From an uncultured Clostridia bacterium (GTDB lineage: Bacteria; Bacillota; Clostridia; TANB77; CAG-508), in NCBI GenBank assembly GCA_948777935.1, contig CAQDYY010000012.1, forward strand, positions 1 through 29,671: a DNA stretch of 29,671 bases, in the 5' to 3' direction. Positions 1 through 9,406 of the stretch are shown here, piece by piece. The notes under the pieces were generated by a model that saw only the letters and a list, made by a program, of their open reading frames with translations, searched no databases and was not told where the DNA came from. Position 1 is the first letter of the stretch. Every line of letters starts with the position of its first letter. Position numbers and translations under genes: made by a program.

Positions 1-52
1 CTATCCTAGGGGTGGGGGTGATAAATAATTTCACCTTTTGGGGTACAGTTCA
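1..52 (-). mobile_element. IS-like end at left edge (partial)
   Basis: Read on the minus strand from position 52, the sequence starts TGAACTGTACCCCAAAAGGT and runs off the window. Almost the same 20-mer (one difference) starts at 29617 on the plus strand and runs off the other edge. A TG start followed by an ACTG/CCCC/AAAAG pattern resembles the terminal inverted repeats of IS3/IS150-group elements. No transposase is visible, so the family is an inference. Confidence 0.45.
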
Positions 53-104
53 GCGTGAAGCCACTTTTGTTATTGTATACTATTACTTTAAATAGCCATA
101 ATTT

Positions 105-245
105 TAAGAATGTGTAATATTTATTTTATCAATTTCGGATTATAACCTTCCCACTGATGCTGTAACAGGCAAAGCCTTAACAGCATTCAGCGGTCCCCAC
201 GTGGTTAAATCCTTCATTTCTAAAATAAATATATACACATTCTTA
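105..245 (-). repeat. Structured palindromic element, copy 1
   Basis: A 141-bp element whose ends are inverted repeats of each other. It has an AT-rich outer stem, a second stem (GGATTTAACC with GGTTATAATCC on the minus strand), conserved unpaired strands, a third stem (ATGCTGTTA with TGTTACAGCAT) and a variable tip hairpin (AGGC/GCCT). A second copy lies at 17402-17543. It starts 10 bp past the dut stop codon on the dut strand. It could be a MITE, a structured RNA or both; no coding potential is seen. Confidence 0.8.
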
Positions 246-255
246 TTTACATATA

Positions 256-717
256 TTAGCTATTTGTTGAACCAAATCCTCCTACTCTTTCTCCATCTGC
301 TACATCATCATCAGTTATTAAATACTTTTGGAAAATTGCTTGCCCTATAGCCTCTCCTTTTTTTATTTCAATATCCTCTTCTTTAACATTATAAAAAGCA
401 AACATAAAATGACCATCATTATCTGGATTTCCATAATAATCCTTATCTATAACTCCCACACTATTTGCCATAACTAATCCCTTCTTCTTTGGGTTAGAAC
501 TTCTATTATATAAAAGCATAACCTCATCATCTTGCATATATGCTTTTAATCCAGTTTTTACTAATGTTGGATTCATTCCTTTTTTAAAACTTGGTATAAC
601 TACATCCTCTGCTGCTTCTATATCATATCCTGCTGAATATTTTGTTTTACGAACTGGTAAATTGATTCCACATTCTTCAAACCCTTTTGCTACTTCAAAT
701 CCACGTTTTTTCTCCAT
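256..717 (-). CDS. dut: dUTP diphosphatase (dUTPase)
   Basis: Trimeric dUTPase, 153 aa, hydrolysing dUTP to dUMP and pyrophosphate; it keeps uracil out of DNA and supplies dUMP for thymidylate. The five family motifs are in order: AGYDI near residue 30, NRSSNPKKKG near residue 71, GVIDKDYYGN near residue 88, GQAIFQKY near residue 124, and the C-terminal glycine-rich RVGGFGSTNS that closes over the active site. Length is normal. The start is supported by GTGAGG seven bases upstream. It is the last recognisable gene of the minus-strand block at the left edge, and the structured repeat follows its stop after 10 bp. Function is secure; the link to neighbouring genes is unknown. Confidence 0.95.
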   Translation of the reverse strand: MEKKRGFEVAKGFEECGINLPVRKTKYSAGYDIEAAEDVVIPSFKKGMNPTLVKTGLKAYMQDDEVMLLYNRSSNPKKKGLVMANSVGVIDKDYYGNPDNDGHFMFAFYNVKEEDIEIKKGEAIGQAIFQKYLITDDDVADGERVGGFGSTNS

Positions 718-779
718 TTCTTATTCCTCACTTTTCTTTATTTTTTCTTAATTTTATTATAGTTAATTTAGTTTGTCAA

Positions 780-1180
780 TTATTTTTTTAGGTTCACACC
801 AACAATTCCTCCGTACTATTCCCGCTACAATAGAAAATATTATCATTAAAATAGAATATAAATTTAGCGAAAAACCTACACCGTGTAAAACTTGAAATAA
901 TATATAAAAACATTATGTACGAAAAGCCTACTATTCCTCCATTAATTAGTCCATTTTTTCTAATTTTGCTAGAACCAATGCTACTTCCAATTAATATACT
1001 AATAGCTGTTATTACTAATATAACTGGTGCAGTTGTACTTTCGCTTACATTTGTATATGTTAATAATATTGAAAAAAGAAAAAGTAATAATAATGTAATA
1101 AAAAATGCTATTCCAATTCCTTTTATAATAGGAATTACGCTATTCTTACTTTCAGCAGTTGTTTGACTTAAATTTTTCAT
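780..1180 (-). CDS. TIGR04086-type membrane protein, interrupted by two CGG +1 frameshifts
   Basis: Small membrane protein of about 132 aa if two +1 shifts are allowed. It has four predicted membrane segments: about residues 17-40, 52-70, 81-98 and the reconstructed C-terminus. In the zero frame it reads SSFT and then hits CGG (codon 100, 883-881). Skipping that C gives GVGFSLNLYS and then IIFSIVAGIV, which fits the family C-terminus. A second CGG (813-811) in the new frame again needs its C skipped to give GGIVGVNLKK and a TAA at 782-780. Without the shifts the protein ends in unrelated residues at 794. The family assignment (YrzE/TIGR04086) comes from the pattern of membrane segments and the glycine-rich motifs. 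Its role is unknown. The start has AGGAGG upstream. Confidence 0.75.
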
Positions 1181-1236
1181 ATTCTTCCTCCTTTGTAATA
1201 TCTATATGTAATTTGATTAAAAAATAGAACCGAAAA

Positions 1237-1290
1237 GGGCACAGTGGTGTCATGTCCTACGATGTATTCCCAGCAAACGGTGCCCCTACA
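1237..1290 (+). repeat. REP-like palindrome R1
   Basis: Copy of the 52-bp family that begins GGGCACAGTGGTGTCATG and ends GGTGCCCCTACA. The outer arms pair (GGGCAC with GTGCCC). Read from the other strand it starts T-GTAG-GGGC, the GTAG foot typical of REPs used by RAYT transposases. This copy is slightly diverged and lies between two minus-strand genes. Confidence 0.85.
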
Positions 1291-1304
1291 ATTATTTCTA
1301 TATA

Positions 1305-1333
1305 ACAAAAACAGGAGTATTATCTCCTGTCTT
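1305..1333 (-). terminator. Rho-independent terminator of the WG-repeat gene
   Basis: On the minus strand ACAGGAG pairs with CTCCTGT around an ATAATA loop and is followed by TTTTTGTT. It sits just after the stop codon at 1336. Confidence 0.8.
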
Positions 1334-1335
1334 TT

Positions 1336-2781
1336 CTATTCACTTATTATATTTCCTATTGTATTATTATCTGTCTGTGTTTGATTATTATCTGCCGTAT
1401 TGTTTTGTGCATTATTAACCATATGTGCTTCTAAATATTCTTCTATATTTAGAGTCTGTCCTTGATATTCCATATAGTATGTGTTTACTCCCGCATTCAC
1501 CACAAAATATGCATTTGTTAATCTTGTAGGAATCAATTCAGTTCCTTTATTATCATATATACCATAATATCTTACTTTTTTTGTACTTCTTCCATCTGGT
1601 ATTAAATAGTCCTTTCCAAATACTATTCCTTTATAACTTGGAACAATTAATAAACTATTTACTACTTTTCCACTTACACCTGATGAATATCCAATTGTAT
1701 CATATTCTAATGGCAAAATTATATTTCCATTTATATCAAACATTCCCCATTTTTTATTTTGATATACAGGTATTGCATTTTCAAATAATACATATTGATT
1801 ATTAATACTATTATTACGAAAAGTTCCAACATTTACTCCTATTTGTTCATACTCTAAATGTATTATAATATTTCCTGTATTTCCAATCATTCCATATTTA
1901 TTACTATTTTTTACTAAGTATAATCCATTTTGCTTATCTACCATTTTGATATCATCATATAGTAAATTAATTTTTGTTTCTCCTGCCTCAGTAACAATTC
2001 CCTTTTTGTTTAGTGCACTTGTAACATAAAACTCTCTTGCATTTTCATTAAATACCATATTTCTGTATCTAGAGCCTATAATTTCTTCATTATTGCTATT
2101 CACAACTCCAAATAAATTATTGTCTTTTTTTACAACAAACAAATTATATAAAACTGCTTTTTGATTCTCAAATGCATCATCAATTCCATCTCTGTATCCT
2201 AATTTTTTAAATCTTGCTTCATATGTATTTACTAGATATGGTAATGTAAATATACTAATGTTTTTTTGTTCTTTATTATATTCAAATAATACATTAAATC
2301 CTATTTTTATTCCTTCTGGAGTACAATATAATTTACCGTTTTTACTAATTACTGGATCAGAAATTATATAGTCTTCATAGTCCTTTGTTTGGTTTGGTGC
2401 TACTTTTGAAATTTTGTTTGAATTTAAGAAAAATGATGCTGTTTCATTTTTGTTTTCTACCCAACATTTATTTTCGTCTTCTGTGTATAGTTTAAATTCT
2501 CCCTTATGGTAGCTATAGCCTAAGTAGCTTGCAATACCTGTAATATCTACATGAATTTTACCTGTTACTTCATCAATAATAATTGTATCATTTGGTAAAT
2601 TTACAACTTTCCCATCAATATATATACGAAATGTGTTGCTTTGCAAATACATAATAGCATAAACAATTCCTATTATTGCTATTATCGTAATAATGATAGC
2701 TACTAATATAATTATTGATATTTTCTTACTTTTCTCCTGGTTCAAATTTGTCTGTTGTAAGTTTCCTCCACTTATTTTCAT
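1336..2781 (-). CDS. Membrane-anchored WG-repeat protein
   Basis: 481 aa. A short cytoplasmic N-terminus is followed by one membrane anchor (about residues 22-46), and the rest is predicted to be outside the cell. Residues 50-130 resemble the copper-amine-oxidase N-terminal-like fold found in many Firmicute surface proteins (FRIYIDGKVVNLP and ITGIASYLGYSYHKGEF). From about residue 220 there are at least five WG-type beta repeats, for example LFGVVNSNNEEII, KYGMIGNTGNIII, KWGMFDINGNIILP and YYGIYDNKGTELIP. The tail is an Asn/Thr/Gln-rich linker. WG repeats are thought to be ligand-binding beta structures; no enzyme motif is visible. It is the last gene of the queA-tgt run, 12 bp after tgt, and has its own terminator. 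The specific function is not known. Confidence 0.8.
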   Translation of the reverse strand: MKISGGNLQQTNLNQEKSKKISIIILVAIIITIIAIIGIVYAIMYLQSNTFRIYIDGKVVNLPNDTIIIDEVTGKIHVDITGIASYLGYSYHKGEFKLYTEDENKCWVENKNETASFFLNSNKISKVAPNQTKDYEDYIISDPVISKNGKLYCTPEGIKIGFNVLFEYNKEQKNISIFTLPYLVNTYEARFKKLGYRDGIDDAFENQKAVLYNLFVVKKDNNLFGVVNSNNEEIIGSRYRNMVFNENAREFYVTSALNKKGIVTEAGETKINLLYDDIKMVDKQNGLYLVKNSNKYGMIGNTGNIIIHLEYEQIGVNVGTFRNNSINNQYVLFENAIPVYQNKKWGMFDINGNIILPLEYDTIGYSSGVSGKVVNSLLIVPSYKGIVFGKDYLIPDGRSTKKVRYYGIYDNKGTELIPTRLTNAYFVVNAGVNTYYMEYQGQTLNIEEYLEAHMVNNAQNNTADNNQTQTDNNTIGNIISE

Positions 2782-2793
2782 ATTCTCCTCCTT

Positions 2794-3921
<1,128 letters not shown>

Positions 3922-3943
3922 TTTTTCTCCTTTATTATTTAAA

Positions 3944-3995
3944 GGGCACAGTGGTGTCATGTCTTACGGGTATTCCCTTTAAACGTGCCCCTACA
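3944..3995 (+). repeat. REP-like palindrome R2
   Basis: 52-bp family copy inserted between queA and the start of tgt, about 22 bp upstream of the tgt ATG. One arm is slightly changed (CCTTTAAACGTGCCCCTACA at the end). Confidence 0.85.
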
Positions 3996-4004
3996 ATTGA
4001 TTTA

Positions 4005-5027
4005 TTATTCTATAAACATTGCATCTCCAAAGCTAAAAAATCTATATTTTTCTTTTACTGCTTCTTCATATGCTTTTATTATATAGTCTTTTTCTGCTAG
4101 TGCAGATACTAACATTAATAATGTTGATTGTGGTAAATGAAAATTTGTAATTAATGCATCTAGTATTTTAAATTTATACCCTGGATATATAAATATACTT
4201 GTATCTCCTTCACATTCTTTTACTATTCCATTTTCGTCTGCTATTGTTTCTAATACTCTACAAGAAGTAGTTCCTACTGCAATTATTCTTCCTCCATTTT
4301 GTTTTGCTTTGTTTATTTTATCTACATCTTCTTTTTTTATATAAAAATGCTCTGTATGCATTTTGTGTTCTTCTACTGTTTCTTCTTTTACTGGTCTAAA
4401 TGTTCCTATTCCTACATGTAATGTAACATTTGCAATTTCTACTCCCTTTTCTGTTATTTTTTCTAGTAATTCAGGTGTAAAATGTAACCCTGCTGTTGGT
4501 GCTGCAGCAGACCCATCATATTTTGCATATACTGTTTGATAACGGTCTTTTTGTTTTAATTTTTCATGTATATATGGTGGAAGTGGCATTAAACCAATCT
4601 TATCTAATATTTCATTAAATATTCCTTCATAATAGAACTTTACTTTTCTTGTTCCTCCATCTAATGTTTCTAGAATTTCAGCTTTTAATATTCCATCTCC
4701 AAAAATAACTTTTGCACCACTATGTAGCTTATTTCCTGGTCTTACAATTGTTTCCCAAATGTCATTTTCCATATTTTTTAGTAACAAGAATTCCACATTT
4801 GCTCCTGTATTCTTTTTTCCATATAGCCTTGCTGGTATTACTTTTGTGTTGTTTCGTACTAAACAATCTCCTGGCTTTAAATAATCTATAATATCTTTAA
4901 AAACTTTATGTTCTATTGTTTTTTCTTTTCTATTTAATACCATAAGTCTTGATTCATCTCGTTTTTCTAATGGATGTTGTGCTATTAGTTCTTCTGGTAG
5001 TTCATAATTAAATTCTAAAACTTGCAT
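4005..5027 (-). CDS. queA: tRNA preQ1(34) ribosyltransferase-isomerase
   Basis: 340 aa, normal length. It transfers the ribosyl group of S-adenosylmethionine to preQ1 in tRNA to form epoxyqueuosine. The N-terminus FNYELPEELIAQHPLEKRDESRLM and the conserved blocks GDCLVRNNTKVIPARLYG, AAPTAGLHFTPELL and TNFHLPQSTLLMLVSAL are characteristic of QueA. The ATG overlaps the stop codon of the upstream metalloprotease-like gene (TAATG), which implies translational coupling. With tgt downstream it forms the last steps of queuosine synthesis; no preQ1 synthesis genes are in the window. Confidence 0.96.
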   Translation of the reverse strand: MQVLEFNYELPEELIAQHPLEKRDESRLMVLNRKEKTIEHKVFKDIIDYLKPGDCLVRNNTKVIPARLYGKKNTGANVEFLLLKNMENDIWETIVRPGNKLHSGAKVIFGDGILKAEILETLDGGTRKVKFYYEGIFNEILDKIGLMPLPPYIHEKLKQKDRYQTVYAKYDGSAAAPTAGLHFTPELLEKITEKGVEIANVTLHVGIGTFRPVKEETVEEHKMHTEHFYIKKEDVDKINKAKQNGGRIIAVGTTSCRVLETIADENGIVKECEGDTSIFIYPGYKFKILDALITNFHLPQSTLLMLVSALAEKDYIIKAYEEAVKEKYRFFSFGDAMFIE

Positions 5028-6400
5028 TATGTGTTATTTCCTTCCTTTTTTGTTGTTATTTTTCCTATATTATCGAATACTTTTGTTATTACTTGTGCTA
5101 TTTTTTGTATTACATTTTCTGGTTCTTTAAATTCATCTATTTTATACGAATAAGAAAAATCATCTTCATGGTTTGGTTGCAAGCTATAAACATCTCTATC
5201 TAGCCCTATATACCCAGAATCTGTTTTTATACTACCATTCATATAATCTTCATACCAGTCTTTTAAACCTGTTAGATGTTCATTTTTGTAGCCATATTTT
5301 GCATAATCATGCAATTCTGGTCTTTCATATCCATATTCTTTTGCTGTTCTCTCTAGTGAATGTATAAACTCATGGATAAACACTTCTTCTGGAAATGTGT
5401 TAACATTTGGATTATATTTGTAGGTATAGCTTATATTACTATTAGGTAAACGAATATTAGAAAAACCTACTCCTAAATAATCCATACTTCCTAAACCAAT
5501 CCAGTCATAAACTGGTATGTCATCTTTGTGTTCATTATCTCCTAAACGTACACATATAAATATGTGGTCATAGTTTTTAGTTTCAATATATGAACCTATA
5601 ATGTCTTCTATATTTTCTGGTGCTACATAGTATCCGTTTTTATCATCATATGAAAGAGTTGTAATTGGTTGTTGCACTATAATAAAATCATAATTTGCAC
5701 TCATTTTTCCTTTTGATAGCTCTTCACATGATGTTTTAAAACGTGCCATGTTTTGCTTCATATCTAAAATATCTGTATCTGTCATTTCTAGTTTTATTTT
5801 TTTATTGTTTATAGTAACATCTGTAGTTGTAAAAACGAAACATCCAAAATTCCAGTTTGTATCATCACTTTTAGCTCCAACTTCAATTGTCATATTCGAA
5901 AACCATGCAGTTCCTGTACAGTTATCATCATATCCACCTAATCTAAACCCTAATTTTACAGTAGTTCTATTTTTAGAATTAAAAATAAATTCTAATTTTT
6001 GCCAATCATTTGTACCTGTAATGCTTTTAGATTTTTCTACTGTATCCGCAATACTAATATGTGCTCCTCCACTAGATGGATTTTTTATGGTTTTTACATC
6101 TTGTGTTTTTACCATACATGTTACTTTATATGGTGTGTTTGGTGTAACTTTTACTTCTTTATAAAACATTGCATCATTTTCAGTATTAGATTCTATTTTA
6201 TAACTAGCATTATTAGAATATTTTACATCTTCATCTCTTGTAAATTCCGATTTATATAGGTTATATTCTGTTTGTACAAAATCGTTAAAATTCCTTTTCT
6301 CAAACCTAAAATATAGCATTACTGCTACAAATATTAAAGCAATTACCAAAACCGTATATATAATTTTCCCTGTTATGCTTCCTTTTTCGTTTGGTTCCAT
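5027..6400 (-). CDS. Membrane-anchored HExxH protein with a carbohydrate-binding-like domain
   Basis: 457 aa. The N-terminal anchor is at about residues 12-30, with the bulk outside the cell. Residues 60-175 look like a jelly-roll carbohydrate-binding module (alternating strands, and a WFSNMTIEV end typical of CBM4/9-like folds). Residues 185-450 carry FIHEFIHSLERT, an HExxH zinc motif at 343-347, so a metallopeptidase is likely. The third zinc ligand cannot be assigned by eye; later His/Glu/Asp residues (ELHDYAKYG, NEHLTGLKDWYED) are candidates. Its stop overlaps the queA start, so it is co-transcribed with queA and tgt, though no biochemical link is known. The substrate is unknown. Confidence 0.7.
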   Translation of the reverse strand: MEPNEKGSITGKIIYTVLVIALIFVAVMLYFRFEKRNFNDFVQTEYNLYKSEFTRDEDVKYSNNASYKIESNTENDAMFYKEVKVTPNTPYKVTCMVKTQDVKTIKNPSSGGAHISIADTVEKSKSITGTNDWQKLEFIFNSKNRTTVKLGFRLGGYDDNCTGTAWFSNMTIEVGAKSDDTNWNFGCFVFTTTDVTINNKKIKLEMTDTDILDMKQNMARFKTSCEELSKGKMSANYDFIIVQQPITTLSYDDKNGYYVAPENIEDIIGSYIETKNYDHIFICVRLGDNEHKDDIPVYDWIGLGSMDYLGVGFSNIRLPNSNISYTYKYNPNVNTFPEEVFIHEFIHSLERTAKEYGYERPELHDYAKYGYKNEHLTGLKDWYEDYMNGSIKTDSGYIGLDRDVYSLQPNHEDDFSYSYKIDEFKEPENVIQKIAQVITKVFDNIGKITTKKEGNNT

Positions 6401-6421
6401 TTTCCCTCCAAAATAAGCTTC

Positions 6422-6452
6422 AAAAAATCTAGTATTATTATACTAGATTTTT
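6422..6452 (-). terminator. Bidirectional-looking terminator
   Basis: AAAAAATCTAGTA pairs with TACTAGATTTTTT, giving a strong stem with T-runs on both strands. It lies between the 6478-6831 gene and the metalloprotease-like gene, so it ends the former. Confidence 0.8.
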
Positions 6453-6477
6453 TTGAATTATACAACGTATTTTTGAT

Positions 6478-6831
6478 TTAATTTTCTCTTACATTTTCAA
6501 TAATGTCTTTGCAATCTTTCCAATCTATTACTCTTAAATTATCATATTCTTTTTGCATTCTATACAAAATCTGCTTTGTTTCATCATGTGAATCTAAATC
6601 TGCTACAATAACATCTTTTATACATTCTTCTTTTCCATAGAGAATTCTAAATAAAATAGAACGCATAAATCCTTCTATTTTCTTTTCTTGATTTTTAACA
6701 GCAATTACCATATATATGCCATCTGATTTTATTTTTGTATATGAACATATGTATATTATATTTTTTATAATTTCGAATAACCCATAAAGTGCAAGAGTCC
6801 AAACACTACTTGTTAAAATAAAATTCCACAT
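6478..6831 (-). CDS. Small membrane-anchored protein, GT-A-like
   Basis: 117 aa. A hydrophobic N-terminal segment (about residues 4-31) is followed by a short soluble domain. The pattern YMVIAVKNQEKKIEGFMRSI, then DVIVADLDSHDETKQIL, then NLRVIDWKDC is reminiscent of the first half of a family-2 glycosyltransferase (NxE region and the DLDSxDET strand). It is far too short to be a complete enzyme, and the usual second half is missing. I do not recognise a named family. GGAGTTGAG upstream of the ATG supports the start. It is divergent from pflB, separated by about 140 bp that includes the pfl upstream region. Confidence 0.6.
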   Translation of the reverse strand: MWNFILTSSVWTLALYGLFEIIKNIIYICSYTKIKSDGIYMVIAVKNQEKKIEGFMRSILFRILYGKEECIKDVIVADLDSHDETKQILYRMQKEYDNLRVIDWKDCKDIIENVREN

Positions 6832-6974
6832 TTATCTCAACTCCTATCTGTAATATTTTATTCTGTTTTTAAATTTTGGTTACATCTCATTTTTTCTTAT
6901 ATTTTACAGTTGATTTAGGTATGTAGTTATGTTATTATAAATATGTATATAATAATTTTAGAAGGAGGTTATTT

Positions 6975-9209
6975 ATGAATTTTAAACAATGGGATGGATT
7001 TAAAAAAGGTGATTGGACATCTGATATTGATGTAAGAGGTTTTATTCAAGCTAATTACACACCATATGATGGTGATTCTAGCTTTTTATCAAATCCTACT
7101 GAAAAAACAACCAAATTATGGGATGAAGTTTTAGAATTGTATAAAAAAGAAAAAGATAACGGTGGAGTACTTGATATTGATACAAAAACAGTATCTACTA
7201 TAAGTGCTCATGAAGCAGGCTATATTAATAAGGATTTAGAAGAAATTGTTGGTCTTCAAACAGATGCACCTTTAAAAAGAGCAATTATGCCTTTTGGTGG
7301 AATTAAAATTGTAGAAAAATCTTGCAATGCTTACGGAAGAGAAGTAGATAAAGATGTTTCTCATATATTTAATACAATACGTAGAACTCATAATGACGGT
7401 GTATTTAGTGTATACACACCTGATATTCGTGCTGCTAGGAGTTCACACTTAATTACTGGTCTTCCAGATGGTTATGGACGTGGAAGAATTATTGGTGATT
7501 ATAGACGTGTTGCTTTATATGGTGTAGATGCTTTAATAGAAGAAAAGAAGGATGAATTAAATAATCTAAATATAGATGTATTAACTGAAAAAGTAATTGG
7601 AGAACGTGAAGAAATTCATGACCAAATTTTAGCTTTAGAACAATTAAAAGTAATGGCTTCAAAATATGGTTTCGATATTTCTCTTCCTGCAAGCAATGCA
7701 AAAGAAGCAATACAATGGACATATTTTGCTTACCTTGCAGCAGTAAAAGACCAAAATGGTGCTGCTATGAGTTTAGGTAGAGTTACAACTTTTCTAGATA
7801 TCTATATTGAAAGAGATTTACAAAATGGTACATTAACTGAAGAACTAGCCCAAGAACTTATGGATCATTTTGTTATGAAATTACGTTTAGTAAGATTTTT
7901 AAGAACACCAGAATATAATGAATTATTTAGTGGAGACCCTGTATGGGTAACAGAATCTATTGGTGGTATGGGAATTGATGGTAGAACTTTAGTTACAAAA
8001 AATTCTTATCGTATGTTATACACATTAGTAAATTTAGGTCCTGCACCAGAACCAAATATGACCGTTTTATGGTCTACTAACCTTCCACAAGGTTTTAAAG
8101 ATTTTTGTGCAGATCTATCTATCAAAACCTCTTCTATTCAATATGAAAATGATGATTTAATGAGGAAATATTGGGGAGATGATTATGGTATTGCTTGTTG
8201 TGTTTCTGCTATGAGAATTGGCAAGCAAATGCAATTCTTTGGTGCAAGATGTAACCTTGCAAAAACTCTTCTTTACGCTATTAATGGCGGTAGAGATGAG
8301 GTATCTGGAAAACAAATTACACCAAGATTTGAACCAATTTTAAGTGAGTATCTAGAATATGATGAAGTTATGCAAAAATTTGATACAATGATGGATTATG
8401 TAGCAAAAATTTATATTAAGGCTTTAAATGCTATCCATTATATGCACGATAAATATTCATATGAAGCAATTGAAATGGCATTACATGACCAAGAAATTTT
8501 AAGAACAATGGCATGTGGTATTGCAGGTCTTTCTGTTGTAGCCGATTCTTTATCTGCTATAAAATATGCAAAAGTAAAAGTAATTCGTGATGATACAGAT
8601 CTTGCTGTAGATTATGAAATAGAAGGAGATTTTCCAAAATTTGGAAATGATGATAATAGAGTTGATGATATTGCAGTAAATTTAGTAAAAACATTTTTAA
8701 GAAAACTACAAAAATATCAAACATATAGAAATAGCAAAACAACTTTATCTATTTTAACTATTACTTCTAATGTTGTTTATGGAAAGGCTACCGGAAATAC
8801 ACCAGATGGAAGAAGAGCTGGAGAACCTTTTGGACCAGGTGCTAACCCAATTCATGGAAGAGATGTAAATGGTGCTTTAGCTGTTATGAATTCTATTGCA
8901 AAACTTCCATATGAATTTTCACAAGATGGTATTTCTTATACTTTCTCTATTACACCAGATACATTAGGAAAAGATGATGCTACAAAAGTAAATAATCTTG
9001 TTTCTATGTTAGATGGTTATTTTGCAAGTGAAGGACACCATATTAACGTAAATGTATTTAATAGAAGTTTATTAGAAGATGCTATGGAACACCCAGAAAA
9101 ATATCCTCAGCTTACAATTCGTGTTTCTGGATATGCTGTACACTTTACAAAATTAACTCGTGAACAACAATTGGATGTTATTCATAGAACTATTCATGAA
9201 AGAATTTAG
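6975..9209 (+). CDS. pflB: Formate C-acetyltransferase (pyruvate formate-lyase)
   Basis: 744 aa, full length. It converts pyruvate and CoA to acetyl-CoA and formate under anaerobic conditions using a glycyl radical. The catalytic Cys pair is at residues 408-409 (GIACCVSAMRIG), and the glycyl-radical site is in RVSGYAV (Gly719) close to the C-terminus. The ATG has a near-perfect AGAAGGAGG. Its activating enzyme pflA follows 197 bp downstream, with a palindromic element between them. This is a central fermentation gene. All arginine codons I could check avoid CGG. Confidence 0.97.
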   Translation: MNFKQWDGFKKGDWTSDIDVRGFIQANYTPYDGDSSFLSNPTEKTTKLWDEVLELYKKEKDNGGVLDIDTKTVSTISAHEAGYINKDLEEIVGLQTDAPLKRAIMPFGGIKIVEKSCNAYGREVDKDVSHIFNTIRRTHNDGVFSVYTPDIRAARSSHLITGLPDGYGRGRIIGDYRRVALYGVDALIEEKKDELNNLNIDVLTEKVIGEREEIHDQILALEQLKVMASKYGFDISLPASNAKEAIQWTYFAYLAAVKDQNGAAMSLGRVTTFLDIYIERDLQNGTLTEELAQELMDHFVMKLRLVRFLRTPEYNELFSGDPVWVTESIGGMGIDGRTLVTKNSYRMLYTLVNLGPAPEPNMTVLWSTNLPQGFKDFCADLSIKTSSIQYENDDLMRKYWGDDYGIACCVSAMRIGKQMQFFGARCNLAKTLLYAINGGRDEVSGKQITPRFEPILSEYLEYDEVMQKFDTMMDYVAKIYIKALNAIHYMHDKYSYEAIEMALHDQEILRTMACGIAGLSVVADSLSAIKYAKVKVIRDDTDLAVDYEIEGDFPKFGNDDNRVDDIAVNLVKTFLRKLQKYQTYRNSKTTLSILTITSNVVYGKATGNTPDGRRAGEPFGPGANPIHGRDVNGALAVMNSIAKLPYEFSQDGISYTFSITPDTLGKDDATKVNNLVSMLDGYFASEGHHINVNVFNRSLLEDAMEHPEKYPQLTIRVSGYAVHFTKLTREQQLDVIHRTIHERI

Positions 9210-9220
9210 GAATAAGATAT

Positions 9221-9374
9221 AAGAACCCCCAGTCGTTCTTACGAACGACAGCCCCCTTAAGTAAAGGGGCCTTTACTCTACAGATTTAGACTAGCATAGT
9301 AATTTTTGAAGAGTAGAGAAAAGCCTCCTTTATTTAAGAGAGGTGGCAGTGCAAAGCACTGACGGAGGGTTCTT
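9221..9374. repeat. Long inverted-repeat element between pflB and pflA
   Basis: 154 bp. The left end starts AAGAACCCCCAGTCGTTC and the right end finishes GACGGAGGGTTCTT. Aligned arms of about 60 bp share the order GAACCC, a small hairpin (GTCGTTCTTACGAACGAC on the left, CAGTGCTTTGCACTG on the right), CCTC/CCCC, TTAA, TAAAGG and CTCTAC. The arms are related but diverged, as in a non-autonomous mobile element or a large RNA hairpin. Only one copy is in the window. Confidence 0.7.
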
Positions 9375-9406
9375 AAATTTTATATATATATTTATAGGAG
9401 AAATTT

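Noticed and set aside
915..1166. Plus-strand ORF opposite the TIGR04086 gene
   Set aside because: Hydrophobic mirror of the membrane gene; no ribosome site.
6910..6953. A sigma-A promoter for pflB
   Set aside because: TATAAT-like boxes exist, but none has a good -35 at 16-18 bp, so I did not list one.
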